In this document: one piece after another, positions 53,511 to 62,365 of the stretch | Position numbering within the stretch: position 1 is the first letter of the stretch | Layout of the letters: each line of letters opens with the position of its first letter | From: Zavarzinella sp. | GTDB taxonomy: Bacteria; Planctomycetota; Planctomycetia; Gemmatales; Gemmataceae | Direction: 5' to 3' | NCBI GenBank assembly: GCA_041399155.1 | Contig: JAWKTI010000001.1 | Location: forward strand, 868,001-932,000 | DNA length: 64,000 nt | Notes under the pieces: generated by a model | Told to the model about the DNA's origin: nothing | The model's input: the letters and a program-made list of their open reading frames with translations, nothing else | Database searches by the model: none | Program-made: the position numbers and the translations under genes

Positions 53511-54479
53511 TTACACTTTAATGTCAATAATTTTCTTGATGGCGTACGAGCCGATCAGCATCAGCACAATCGCACCCACACTCATCTGCACGCCCATCGG
53601 ATCGGTCCACAGCAGCGAGATATAATCCGGCTTCATGAACAGCATCATAATGAACAGACCAATCGGCATCGCGATCAGCACAATTCCGGACAGACGACCT
53701 TCTGCCGTCAGTGCCTTGACCTGACCAAGGATCTTGAACCGTTCGCGAATCACGTAACCGATCCGATCAAGGATTTCTGCCAGGTCACCACCGGTTTGCC
53801 GCTGAATTGCAACCGAAGTAACAAAGAACTTCAGGTCAAGGTTCGGCACTCGTTCGCACATATTGAATAATGCTTCTTCGATCGCGACCCCATAATTCTG
53901 TTCTTCGTATACTCGCTTGAATTCCTTCGCAATCGGGTTGGGCATCTCATTGGATACCGTGTGCAGGCCAGAGGACAGTGCATGTCCTGCCCGCAACGCC
54001 CGTGCGGTTAATTCCATCGCTTCCGGCAATTGTCCGGCAAACGCTTTCAAGCGGGAAGCCCGCTTGAACCAGAGCCAGCCAAACGGCAGCACACCCAGCA
54101 TTGCCGCACCAACGGGTGCCACATAAATATTGGCAAATGCTGCACTGAGCAGAGCACCCACCAGAGCAAGCCCCAACGCAATTCCAAACAGTGCGGAAGG
54201 CTTGATCGACACATCCGCCTGCTCGAACATTTTCGACACACGCAGAAAATCCGGTGTCAACCGTTCCAGCAGATTCCCACTGCGAACTTCCTGCAGTGCA
54301 TTACGGATCATCAAGTCTGCAGAAGTATCATCAGCACGTCCGCCGTAACCCACAACTGTATTCAGTCGATCGATTGCCCGGGTCTGGGGGGACAGACCTT
54401 TGGTCAATACAAGGGCAATCCCACCAATCAGGCCGGATACGCCGATAAAAACTAACAACGCTAAAATCAGTGGACTCAT
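53511..54479 (-). CDS. tadB: Tad pilus inner-membrane platform protein TadB
   Basis: 322 residues of the same fold as TadC: an N-terminal helix (LALLVFIGVSGLIGGIALVL), two helices near 120-155, the GspF-type loop (AMELTARALRAGHALSSGL, LFNMCERVPNLDLKFFVTSV) and a last helix ending KIIDIKV. The 39-base gap to tadC and common strand indicate one operon. Confidence 0.9.
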   Translation of the reverse strand: MSPLILALLVFIGVSGLIGGIALVLTKGLSPQTRAIDRLNTVVGYGGRADDTSADLMIRNALQEVRSGNLLERLTPDFLRVSKMFEQADVSIKPSALFGIALGLALVGALLSAAFANIYVAPVGAAMLGVLPFGWLWFKRASRLKAFAGQLPEAMELTARALRAGHALSSGLHTVSNEMPNPIAKEFKRVYEEQNYGVAIEEALFNMCERVPNLDLKFFVTSVAIQRQTGGDLAEILDRIGYVIRERFKILGQVKALTAEGRLSGIVLIAMPIGLFIMMLFMKPDYISLLWTDPMGVQMSVGAIVLMLIGSYAIKKIIDIKV

Positions 54480-54527
54480 GGTGTCTATCCTCAGTACTCG
54501 CCGGGGAGGGGCCCTCGGTAATGGTGG

Positions 54528-55907
54528 TTAATCTCTCAGTAGTACGCGTTCTGTGAACATATTCGAAGGCAACTTAATTCCTTTGGCTTCCAGCCGGGCG
54601 ACAAACGAAGGCCGAACTCCCGTTGCTTCGAACTGGCCGAATGCACGACCCTGGGGATCGACACCCATCTGACGATAACGGAAGATTTCCTGCATAATGA
54701 TGACATCCTGCTCCATATTCATCACTTCGGTGATGCTGGTAATCTTTCTGGGGCCACCCTGCAGACGGTTTGCCTGAACCACCAGATCGACTGCCGAGGA
54801 AATCTGTTGCCGCATCGCTTTGATCGGCAACTCGAATCCCGCCATCATGATCATGGTTTCCAGTCGGCTCATGGCATCCCGCACGGTGTTGGCGTGCAGG
54901 GTGGTCATGGAACCAGAGTGACCGGTATTCATGGCCTGAAGCATGTCCAGCGTTTCGGATCCACGGCACTCGCCGATGATGATCCGCTCAGGACGCATCC
55001 GCAACGCATTCTTCACCAGGTCGCGGGTGTTCACCGCACCTTTCCCTTCAATATTTGGTGGGCGGGTTTCTAACCGCACCACGTGATCCTGCTGCATCTG
55101 CAATTCGGCAGCATCTTCGATCGTGACAATTCGCTCATCCCCAGGGATAAAGCTCGACAGTGTATTCAGCAGGGTGGTTTTACCGCAACCAGTACCCCCG
55201 GAGATTACCACGTTCAGTCGAGACTTGATGCAGGCTTCGAGCAGCATCGCCATTTCCGGAGACATTGCCTTATAGCCCAGCAAATCTTCGAGTTTCAGCG
55301 GATTCGCACCGAATCGCCGAATCGACAGCGACGCACCATCCAGTGCGATCGGTGGGATCACCGCATTCACCCGCGAACCATCTGGAAGGCGGGCATCGCA
55401 CAACGGGCTGGTTTCATCCACTCGCCGACCCACTTTGGAAACAATCCGGTCAATAATCTGCAACAAATGGTCGTTGTCGCGAAAATTGATGTCGGTTTTT
55501 TCCAGCTTCCCACGCCGTTCGACGTACACATTTCTGGGACCGTTCACCAGAATATCCGAGATTGTCGGATCCTTCAGCAACGGCTCCAGTGGGCCAAAGC
55601 CCAGGGTCTCATCGAGGATTTCCTCGATCAGCTTTTCCCGCTCCATCCGGTTCAGCAGCGGGTTTTCCGTATCGCACAGATGTTCAATTACCCGCCGGAT
55701 ATCGCGTCGGAGGGCTTCTGAACCCAGATCCTTCACCCGCGTAAAGTCCAGCCGTTCCACCAGGCGGGCGTGGATGATTTTTTTCAATTCGTCGAAGTTT
55801 TTGCCGTTACCACTGCCACTGGTGGAGGGTGCACTGGTTGCAGAGAACCCGCGCATACTGCCATTCATGCTGTTCAGCTTCGACAAACCTTGTTGTAATC
55901 TCGACAT
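54528..55907 (-). CDS. tadA: Tad pilus assembly ATPase TadA (CpaF)
   Basis: 459 residues. Secretion ATPase motifs are complete: Walker A (VVISGGTGCGKTTLLNTLSS), the Asp box (IVTIEDAAELQM), Walker B (RIIIGECRGSETLDMLQAMN) and the His box (SMTTLHANTVRDAM). An N-terminal domain (PLEPLLKDPTISDILVNGP) is typical of CpaF. The hexamer powers pilus extension and retraction through TadB and TadC. Confidence 0.95.
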   Translation of the reverse strand: MSRLQQGLSKLNSMNGSMRGFSATSAPSTSGSGNGKNFDELKKIIHARLVERLDFTRVKDLGSEALRRDIRRVIEHLCDTENPLLNRMEREKLIEEILDETLGFGPLEPLLKDPTISDILVNGPRNVYVERRGKLEKTDINFRDNDHLLQIIDRIVSKVGRRVDETSPLCDARLPDGSRVNAVIPPIALDGASLSIRRFGANPLKLEDLLGYKAMSPEMAMLLEACIKSRLNVVISGGTGCGKTTLLNTLSSFIPGDERIVTIEDAAELQMQQDHVVRLETRPPNIEGKGAVNTRDLVKNALRMRPERIIIGECRGSETLDMLQAMNTGHSGSMTTLHANTVRDAMSRLETMIMMAGFELPIKAMRQQISSAVDLVVQANRLQGGPRKITSITEVMNMEQDVIIMQEIFRYRQMGVDPQGRAFGQFEATGVRPSFVARLEAKGIKLPSNMFTERVLLRD

Positions 55908-55958
55908 AGAACTACTCGTGAGGTCTTTCAGGGTGCGTTAATATCTTGTGGGCGAAGA

Positions 55959-57170
55959 TCAGCTAAACCAACCTTTCTTTTTCGCCGTTTCAGTCGTAAC
56001 TTCCTGTCCTGTAATCGCTTGCGCCAAACCATGGATGCTCTGGTGCACTTTTGATTTCGGGGCAAACTTAATCAGTGGCATCCCAGCCACGCGGGAACCG
56101 ATCATCGGCTTCGAATCGTTCGGAACCTGCCAGAAGACAGGCTTGCCGATCACTTCTTCCGCTTTTTTCACAGTGATGCCCTCTTCAAGCATCTCCGATC
56201 CAGCCCGGTTAATTACAATTCGCGTGCGGTCCCCCATGTCACCTTCCTGATTCAGGGTGTGGGTCAGACGGACCACATTCCGCAAACTGCTCAGCTCCAG
56301 TTGAGCTACCAGCAGAATACTCTCTGACATTCGCAAGGCCATCTGATCGGTGGCCAGCAGGCATTTGCTCAGGTCCACCACCAGGTGGCTATAGCTCAAC
56401 TTCAACAAGTTTAGAATTCGTTCCACGTGAACTTCGTTAATTCCGACAATTTCATGAAGTTCGATGGGGTGACGAAGCACCGAAATCCCAGTTTCGCGGT
56501 GCTTGATCATCGCTCTTCGCAGATAATTCATATCCAGGCGTTCAATATTGCGCGCCAGATCGCCCATACTGATCGTGTCGCTGGTGGGCAATTCGACCGC
56601 AATGTCGGCATCGCCCATTGCCAGATCGAGGTCGATCAGGGCAACGCTGGTTTCCGGAAATGAAGCGAGACTTGCCGCCAGATTCACGGCGAGGCTGGTA
56701 CAGCCGACGCCACCACGGGAACCAAGAACAGAAATAATCTGGCCTGATTCCGCCGGGCCGGAAATGGTACTTCCGCCGGAACTGCCTGGGCGGTCCATGG
56801 GACCACTGTCCCGAGCGGACAGCACTTTCCGAAGAGAAGTAACCAGGTCTTCCAGGGTAATCGGGGTAGTTAAAAAGTGGGCGGCACCCCGTTGTAAGGA
56901 TTGCAACAGTGCCTGACTGTCGCGGCTGACCGTAATAATGGGCAGATTACGGTATTCGGCAGTCAATTGACTAACCATATTCAGGGCTTTGTTCTTATCG
57001 CCATCCAACGAAACCAGAATCAGATCGGGGACAGAATTCTGGATGACATCGTAGAAGTACTCGTAACGAGCACATTCTGCTTCCAGCCACACAAAATCGA
57101 CACCCAGCAACATCGCGCGGAGCGATTCGCGGCTCAGTTCATCCGGATCTACAATGGCGATACGACGCAT
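55959..57170 (-). CDS. cpaE: TadZ/CpaE-type protein with receiver-like and ParA-like domains
   Basis: An atypical receiver domain (1-120) is followed by a ParA/MinD-type domain (about 145-390). The Walker A region reads SVLGSRGGVGCTSLAVNLAA: the usual Lys before the glycines is Arg and the Lys before Thr is Cys. ATP hydrolysis is therefore unlikely. TadZ proteins localise the Tad apparatus at the pole, and some are known to have degenerate Walker motifs. Confidence 0.9.
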   Translation of the reverse strand: MRRIAIVDPDELSRESLRAMLLGVDFVWLEAECARYEYFYDVIQNSVPDLILVSLDGDKNKALNMVSQLTAEYRNLPIITVSRDSQALLQSLQRGAAHFLTTPITLEDLVTSLRKVLSARDSGPMDRPGSSGGSTISGPAESGQIISVLGSRGGVGCTSLAVNLAASLASFPETSVALIDLDLAMGDADIAVELPTSDTISMGDLARNIERLDMNYLRRAMIKHRETGISVLRHPIELHEIVGINEVHVERILNLLKLSYSHLVVDLSKCLLATDQMALRMSESILLVAQLELSSLRNVVRLTHTLNQEGDMGDRTRIVINRAGSEMLEEGITVKKAEEVIGKPVFWQVPNDSKPMIGSRVAGMPLIKFAPKSKVHQSIHGLAQAITGQEVTTETAKKKGWFS

Positions 57171-57247
57171 AATATTTCACTCTGCACAGAATTCTTTGCT
57201 GTCCACAGACTATATAGCACACAGAACAGCACTTTGGGGCGAATTAC

Positions 57248-59044
57248 CTATTCTCCGCCAATTCCCCCACTTGCCGGAGCAGTGGCGATCCGTGGGACAC
57301 TGATTGGAACCGGAATTGGTTCCGGGATCGTATTTGGCATCACCGAAGGGATGCTCAATGGCTGTCGAATCGTCCGATCGCTGATGGAACTGGTCCCCAC
57401 ACCACTGTTGGGTGCGGGCATTTCCGTGGCAGGGACCGGTGCCGGCATGGTGGCTGGCACTGAAGGCATTGCTGGAACGTAAGTCCCTGTGGTGCCAGTG
57501 GTTACGCCTGTTGGGCAGTTACCGGTCGCACAACCAGCACCTTGACCGTTTTCACACATCCCTTGGTTACAAGGGTAAGGAGTTTTCGAGTTCAACCAGG
57601 CAGCTTTATAGGTGTGCCCTTCAAAGATGCACCGTGGTCCTCGGGGTGCTTCAAGAATGGTTTCCAGGTAAAACTCAAAATCATCCACTTTCCGGGTTTC
57701 TGAACCTGGCAGTGGGCGGGGCAATTGACCAGCATCCGCTGCATCCACCAGGCGTGGGGTTACCAGAATCACCAGTTCAGTTTCTGTTTCCTGACTGGTT
57801 GCAAAGCTGAACAATGACCCCACATAAGGAATATCGCCCAGATAGGGTACTTTGGTTACCGAACCCTGAATCGAAGTCTGAATCAGGCCGCCAATCGCAT
57901 AAGTCTGACCTGGTTCGCAGGCAACCGAGGTCGTCAATCGCTGTTCATCGAAAGCAGGTGAAGTACCAAAGGTTGTTGGCAGTGCGTTCCCCTGATTGAT
58001 CGATCGTACTACACCGGTGATCGTCAGGCTGATTTTGCCATTACCGTATACGACGGGCAGGAACGTCAGTTCTGTACCCACGTTTTGATAGCTGACACCA
58101 GGACCAGTGATCCCAGCGGATGCACTGATGACAGGCACCTGACCACCGACCAACAGGTTTGCTTGCTCACCACTGCGTGCCACCACGGTGGGGCTGGAAA
58201 CCAGTTTTGCCAGACCTTCTGTTCGCAGGGCACTAATCAGCAACTGAATATTGCTGGGGGTAAGGCCCGCCACCAGGTTTGCCGTCGAGGTGGGCAACAC
58301 GTTGGCCGCATTGGGAATCACACCCACACTAGCAGCTGTAGCACCGGCACCACCAGCGGCCTGTTGCGATACCAGACCACCTAACAGGCTACCACCGGAA
58401 ACGGTGTTGCCGTTGACGATCCAGCTTGCCCCACGGCTGCGTGCCTTGGAGCGATCGACACGTGCCAATGTCAGATCGAGCTGTACGTGGGGAACATTGC
58501 CGCCCCCACCAACGGTGACCGTATTTACTGCCACTCGCAGGCCTAACGCTTCGGAAAGCTGCGTCAGTGTTGCCCGATCATCTTCCCGTGCGGCGTAACC
58601 AGACAGAATAATGCTGTTACCACTGTCGCCGATCGGGGTTACATCGACTGTCGCCGTAGGTACGGTGCGTCGAATCAGAGTTTTTAATAATTCCAGATCG
58701 CGTTGAACCACGACCAGGTATGTTTCTTTGACACCATCCGCATCGGTCAGCTCCAGAGAGCTTGTTCCCGCTGCCACCCCACGCAGAATCAGATAGGTGG
58801 GGTCGACCGCATCGTTCACCACTTGAACAATCCGGTCGTTCTGGTTAAATGCCTGGCGAATCGGTTTCTTGGTGGCCATCTGAAATCGAGCCTGCCCACC
58901 AATGGAAACTGTGACTGCGCCGGTGCGGTCTGCCTTGGCCATTGGCGAAGGCTGTTGACCAAAGACCGGGCTGGTTTGATTCCAGACACCGATCGATAAT
59001 AGGGCCACCAGGACCCATGTTTTCATTCGCTTGAACGGGTGCAT
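57248..59044 (-). CDS. cpaC: Tad outer-membrane secretin (CpaC/RcpA) with Cys-rich tail
   Basis: The signal peptide is residues 1-29 (MHPFKRMKTWVLVALLSIGV). N-domains (BON and secretin-N-like, to about 220) and the secretin core (about 260-440; LAKLVSSPTVVARSGEQANL, VGTELTFLPVVYG, TELVILVTPRLVDA) are clear. After residue 470 a tail with CNQGMCENG and ATGNCPTG precedes a long Pro-rich end. This Cys pattern resembles the NCPNGNCP repeats of the 823-1530 protein. The tail is not part of usual secretins. Confidence 0.9.
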   Translation of the reverse strand: MHPFKRMKTWVLVALLSIGVWNQTSPVFGQQPSPMAKADRTGAVTVSIGGQARFQMATKKPIRQAFNQNDRIVQVVNDAVDPTYLILRGVAAGTSSLELTDADGVKETYLVVVQRDLELLKTLIRRTVPTATVDVTPIGDSGNSIILSGYAAREDDRATLTQLSEALGLRVAVNTVTVGGGGNVPHVQLDLTLARVDRSKARSRGASWIVNGNTVSGGSLLGGLVSQQAAGGAGATAASVGVIPNAANVLPTSTANLVAGLTPSNIQLLISALRTEGLAKLVSSPTVVARSGEQANLLVGGQVPVISASAGITGPGVSYQNVGTELTFLPVVYGNGKISLTITGVVRSINQGNALPTTFGTSPAFDEQRLTTSVACEPGQTYAIGGLIQTSIQGSVTKVPYLGDIPYVGSLFSFATSQETETELVILVTPRLVDAADAGQLPRPLPGSETRKVDDFEFYLETILEAPRGPRCIFEGHTYKAAWLNSKTPYPCNQGMCENGQGAGCATGNCPTGVTTGTTGTYVPAMPSVPATMPAPVPATEMPAPNSGVGTSSISDRTIRQPLSIPSVMPNTIPEPIPVPISVPRIATAPASGGIGGE

Positions 59045-59105
59045 CCTTCACCTCTCTCCCTGTGGAGACTGATCTGTTGATCAATATTTCCTGAATCAAT
59101 CAGAA

Positions 59106-60386
59106 TCAGCCTACTGGTTTGAAATCCTCAACCTTGTTTTCTGTTGCTGCCGGAGCCGTATTAGGGACTTCTCCTTTAGACAACTTCTTCTCATACTCGT
59201 CGGCATCTTCTTCCGACTCAAACGACTTCCACTGCCCTTCTTTCACTTCCATCCAGATAATCCGCTGGCTGACCGCACCTTGTAAGGTTTGTTCGAACCG
59301 TTTTAATTTCTTCTTTGGGATCACCACGACCGGAACCGTTTTCTTTTCTTCTGGTTTCGGTGCTTCCACCACTTTCGGCTCTTCTGGCACTTTCGGGTCA
59401 GAGGGTGGAATGATTACCACTTGCTCTTTGGCCAGGGCATCCTGATACAGGGACTGTCCTGCAGACAAAGACTTCACCACAAATTGCCCTTTGTGATTCT
59501 CCAGATTGGTTACTGCACCTTCGGGTGCCACTTTGGTTTCCAGTTTGTCAAAAAATTCCGCAATCGTATCATTCGACAGCACTGTATTGGTGGGCACTTC
59601 CTTTTTGGCCAGATAGATCGTTTCCAGCACCACTTCCGGAGGAGGTGGGACCACGGCTTTCTTCACCACATCGGTTTCCACACCCAACCGTTCTGGATCC
59701 AGATCACCCATGTGGGGATCAGGACGATCCTTGGTTGCTTTGCTCAGTTCCACATTTCGCAACACCAGTTTCAGGCGACCGCGATCTTCAGCGGCGGTCA
59801 ACATCAGACTGTGAATCTTCTGAACAGCCAGCGATACTGATTCGATCTGTGGGATCACGCGACCAGTACCCTCATCCAGTCGGTCTTTGTTATTGACCCC
59901 CAGCACCAGCATCCCTTGCAGCAGCAAGTGAACCTGAGAAGTATTGGTACCACCGATCCGCTCGCTGTAGAGAATATCTACGCGGGAACCGGGCTGCACG
60001 AACACGCCCGAATCCACCTGACTTACTTTCACTGCCATCTGGAAGTAACCTTCCGGGATTGCAACACCACTTCCCTGACCCACATCGGCAATCGTCAGTG
60101 GGGAACCGAACTTCACTGTGCGGTTCACCGTTTTATCTTTGACCAGGGCAAAATCTTCTACCACATCCTGGGGCACCAGATTTTTCGGATACGGTGCATA
60201 ACCAACAAACTCTTCCAGTGATTTCTCATCCAGTTTTGTGCCAATAGGAATGTCCTTTTTGGCCACTGGGACCTGGATCATTTCCGCTGTAGCTTCAGGT
60301 CGCGCGGATAATTTTGCTACAGCAATTGCGGCGATCAACCCGCAACCTAGCGCGACCGCTAGTACGATCAGATTTTTTTGCTTCAT
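59106..60386 (-). CDS. cpaB: Tad pilus assembly protein CpaB (RcpC) with a duplicated SAF-like region
   Basis: An N-terminal membrane anchor (IVLAVALGCGLIAAIAVAKL) is followed by a SAF domain (VPVAKKDIPIGTKLDEKSLE, then a GVAIPEGYFQMAVKV segment). A second SAF-like copy starts near residue 245 (YLAKKEVPTNTVLSNDTIAE). The Lys/Glu/Pro-rich end is extra. At 426 residues it is much longer than usual CpaB (about 260-300). It may act as a periplasmic link to the secretin. Confidence 0.88.
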   Translation of the reverse strand: MKQKNLIVLAVALGCGLIAAIAVAKLSARPEATAEMIQVPVAKKDIPIGTKLDEKSLEEFVGYAPYPKNLVPQDVVEDFALVKDKTVNRTVKFGSPLTIADVGQGSGVAIPEGYFQMAVKVSQVDSGVFVQPGSRVDILYSERIGGTNTSQVHLLLQGMLVLGVNNKDRLDEGTGRVIPQIESVSLAVQKIHSLMLTAAEDRGRLKLVLRNVELSKATKDRPDPHMGDLDPERLGVETDVVKKAVVPPPPEVVLETIYLAKKEVPTNTVLSNDTIAEFFDKLETKVAPEGAVTNLENHKGQFVVKSLSAGQSLYQDALAKEQVVIIPPSDPKVPEEPKVVEAPKPEEKKTVPVVVIPKKKLKRFEQTLQGAVSQRIIWMEVKEGQWKSFESEEDADEYEKKLSKGEVPNTAPAATENKVEDFKPVG

Positions 60387-60700
60387 GGCTGCCTACTCTA
60401 CTGTTGAATATCTCGTGCTCACGTTCCGCAACAGGATTACTCACCGTTGCAATTCAGGTCGAAACCTGGCCATCCCTGGACTTCTTTTTTGGTGGCTTCC
60501 CACCAACTTCTTACCTGTTGCAATCTGGGTAAGATGGGTAAACATTCACTGTGCTTTCAGATCGGCAGCCGAATTCATTTTCAATGGTTGTTTCGGCAGC
60601 ACCGTTCGGGAAACTTCAATTATTCTGTCTTTGATGGCTTTGCCAGTTTGGCTGGATTGTGGCGTTTTGCCAGTTATCCAGAATCTGACATGCCCGTTCA
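60387..60700. other. Gap inside the Tad operon
   Basis: 314 bases between cpaB and the peptidase gene. I see no coding sequence that I can support, no strong terminator and no clear promoter. It is the largest gap in the operon and may hold an internal promoter or a lost gene. Confidence 0.3.
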
Positions 60701-61528
60701 TCAATTCATGAACAGCTTTGGTAACGCATTTGTGTAATACAGGTAACCCAGATGCCCCAGAAAACCGATACACAAGGGCACTCCATATGGGAGACGGTCC
60801 CATCCTGGCCGTCTTTCTGAAGAGCGTGCGGCTGCCTGACTTGGGCCCACGGTGACCAGCACTTTCATATCTTTGGCAATTTCCCGGAAGTTGCTCAGGT
60901 TCTTTTTGAACTTTCGTCGACAGAGCATCATCACGATTCCGAATACCCCGCCGATCAGTGCACCCCAGGCGAATGACCAGAGCAGGATGGAAAGTGCGTC
61001 CTTGAACAAAAAGAAAGCACCCAGCCAGGAACCGAATCCCATCAGCATCTTGACATCGCCCTGACCCATGCCAACGATTGCAAGCAGCCAGCCCAGAAGA
61101 GCAAAGCCGATCATGGTGCAGGCAAAGGCACCTAAAAAGCTACCCACTCCAGCATCAACATGGACATTCATGCTGTGCAACAGGCCCAGATACCACCCAC
61201 TGACGACCAGAGACAAGGTGCACCAGTTGGGCACTTTGAACGCCCAGCCATCAATAACAGCGGCAATGATCATGCCGATGCAGATGATAACCAGTGGACC
61301 AAAGTTCGTGGTTGCGGGGGATACAGCAGCCCAGATCTGATGGCTGACCAATGCCAGTACCACCCAGATAACGGCAATAAATGGAATGCGAACCATCGAC
61401 ATGACGAATGCCCGGTCGAGACCAAGGTCATCGGTGTCTGATGAATTGTTTGTCGGACTCGCTCCGCCGATGACAACATCATCGTGCGGTGCCTGGTGCT
61501 GCGGATCTTGCACTGTTTCTACCATCAT
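60701..61528 (-). CDS. cpaA: Prepilin peptidase (CpaA/TadV family)
   Basis: 275 residues. Both catalytic Asp of the A24 family are visible: IAAVIDGWAFKVPNW in the first loop and IVGMGQGDVKMLMG (the GxGD motif with Gln). About six membrane helices are present. The N-terminal 40 residues are hydrophilic and extra. It cleaves the Flp leader before Pro. The gene follows flp and precedes cpaB. Confidence 0.9.
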   Translation of the reverse strand: MMVETVQDPQHQAPHDDVVIGGASPTNNSSDTDDLGLDRAFVMSMVRIPFIAVIWVVLALVSHQIWAAVSPATTNFGPLVIICIGMIIAAVIDGWAFKVPNWCTLSLVVSGWYLGLLHSMNVHVDAGVGSFLGAFACTMIGFALLGWLLAIVGMGQGDVKMLMGFGSWLGAFFLFKDALSILLWSFAWGALIGGVFGIVMMLCRRKFKKNLSNFREIAKDMKVLVTVGPSQAAARSSERRPGWDRLPYGVPLCIGFLGHLGYLYYTNALPKLFMN

Positions 61529-61613
61529 CGTACTATTACCTCGAATATCCCTTCACATGGTCAAGGGGTGTTTTCGTGGCAGTCCGCAATTTCTGATTCA
61601 GAAGATGCTTTAC

Positions 61614-61805
61614 TTAGCTGGCAGCGCCATTCAGCGAAACGTCAGCAAACGTCTGACTGGCACTGTTCCCCAGGGTGGTCACTGCTGCAATGCATACGAC
61701 GATAATTAACGCAAGCATTACTGCATATTCCACTGCTGTGGGACCATCTTCTTTCTTCAAAAACCGGACTACCTCTTTAACCAATCGTTTCTTAATGCTC
61801 GTCAT
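61614..61805 (-). CDS. flp: Flp-type IVb pilin heading the Tad operon
   Basis: The ATG at 61805 follows AGGAG; residues upstream are not pilin-like. 63 residues: a leader MTSIKKRLVKEVVRFLKKED, G, then PTAVEYAVMLALIIVVCIAA. It is close to but not the same as the twin pilins at 48.4-48.9 kb, differing mainly in the leader and in the C-terminal third. It is the first gene of the operon. Confidence 0.93.
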   Translation of the reverse strand: MTSIKKRLVKEVVRFLKKEDGPTAVEYAVMLALIIVVCIAAVTTLGNSASQTFADVSLNGAAS

Positions 61806-62365
61806 CACACTTCTCCTGTTCTGCACAATTCCTCTATCCATAAATCCGAAAAGCAACACAAACATCCCACGAACAGGAGGCTGGCGTACGTGCCAGCACG
61901 GAGGATGATTCGTTATCATGGGTGATGGTTCAGGGGGGGATCACACCAGGACAACCTTGCGAGCTGTTTACTTCGCAATAAAACTTAGATCGTTTCCTGC
62001 CCCTGTCAAATGAAGCTGCTGTCGAATCCGAAAAAAGATTCAAAACCGTTACATTTGTGAATGGCATTAAAATTAGAATTATCGTTAAAATTCATCCGAT
62101 TGCTTAAATCGAATTGTCCCGACCTAGTTGGTAATTGTTTGGTGCAGTTTTTCTATTCCGCCCAATCTATTTCAGGCAGAATCTCAAAATTAGGCACTTG
62201 CCATAGATGAATTGTAATTTTTGCAAGAATTGTGGAAATTCCGATCCGTTTTAGCCACTTTCCATTTGCCTCGGTGCTCCACTGTACTACTGTTGGTGCA
62301 GCAAATGCAACTCTGCGTCTGGAACCACTCGCACGGGTACAGACCAAGCTCCACGGATTTCGGTA
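61806..62365. other. Promoter-side region between the pilin and the kinase gene
   Basis: These 560 bases separate divergent genes and are AT-rich. GCTGGCACGTACGCCAGC at about 61875-61892 (reading the pilin strand) is a perfect inverted repeat near the pilin start and could be an operator. No gene is supported. Confidence 0.35.

Noticed and set aside
56420..56432. GTTCCACGTGAAC, a parS-like string
   Set aside because: It lies inside the cpaE coding region and misses bases on the right arm of the palindrome.
61875..61892. A sigma-54 promoter in TGGCACGTACGCCAGC upstream of flp
   Set aside because: The GG to GC distance is 11 and not 10, and the string is better explained as a perfect inverted repeat.
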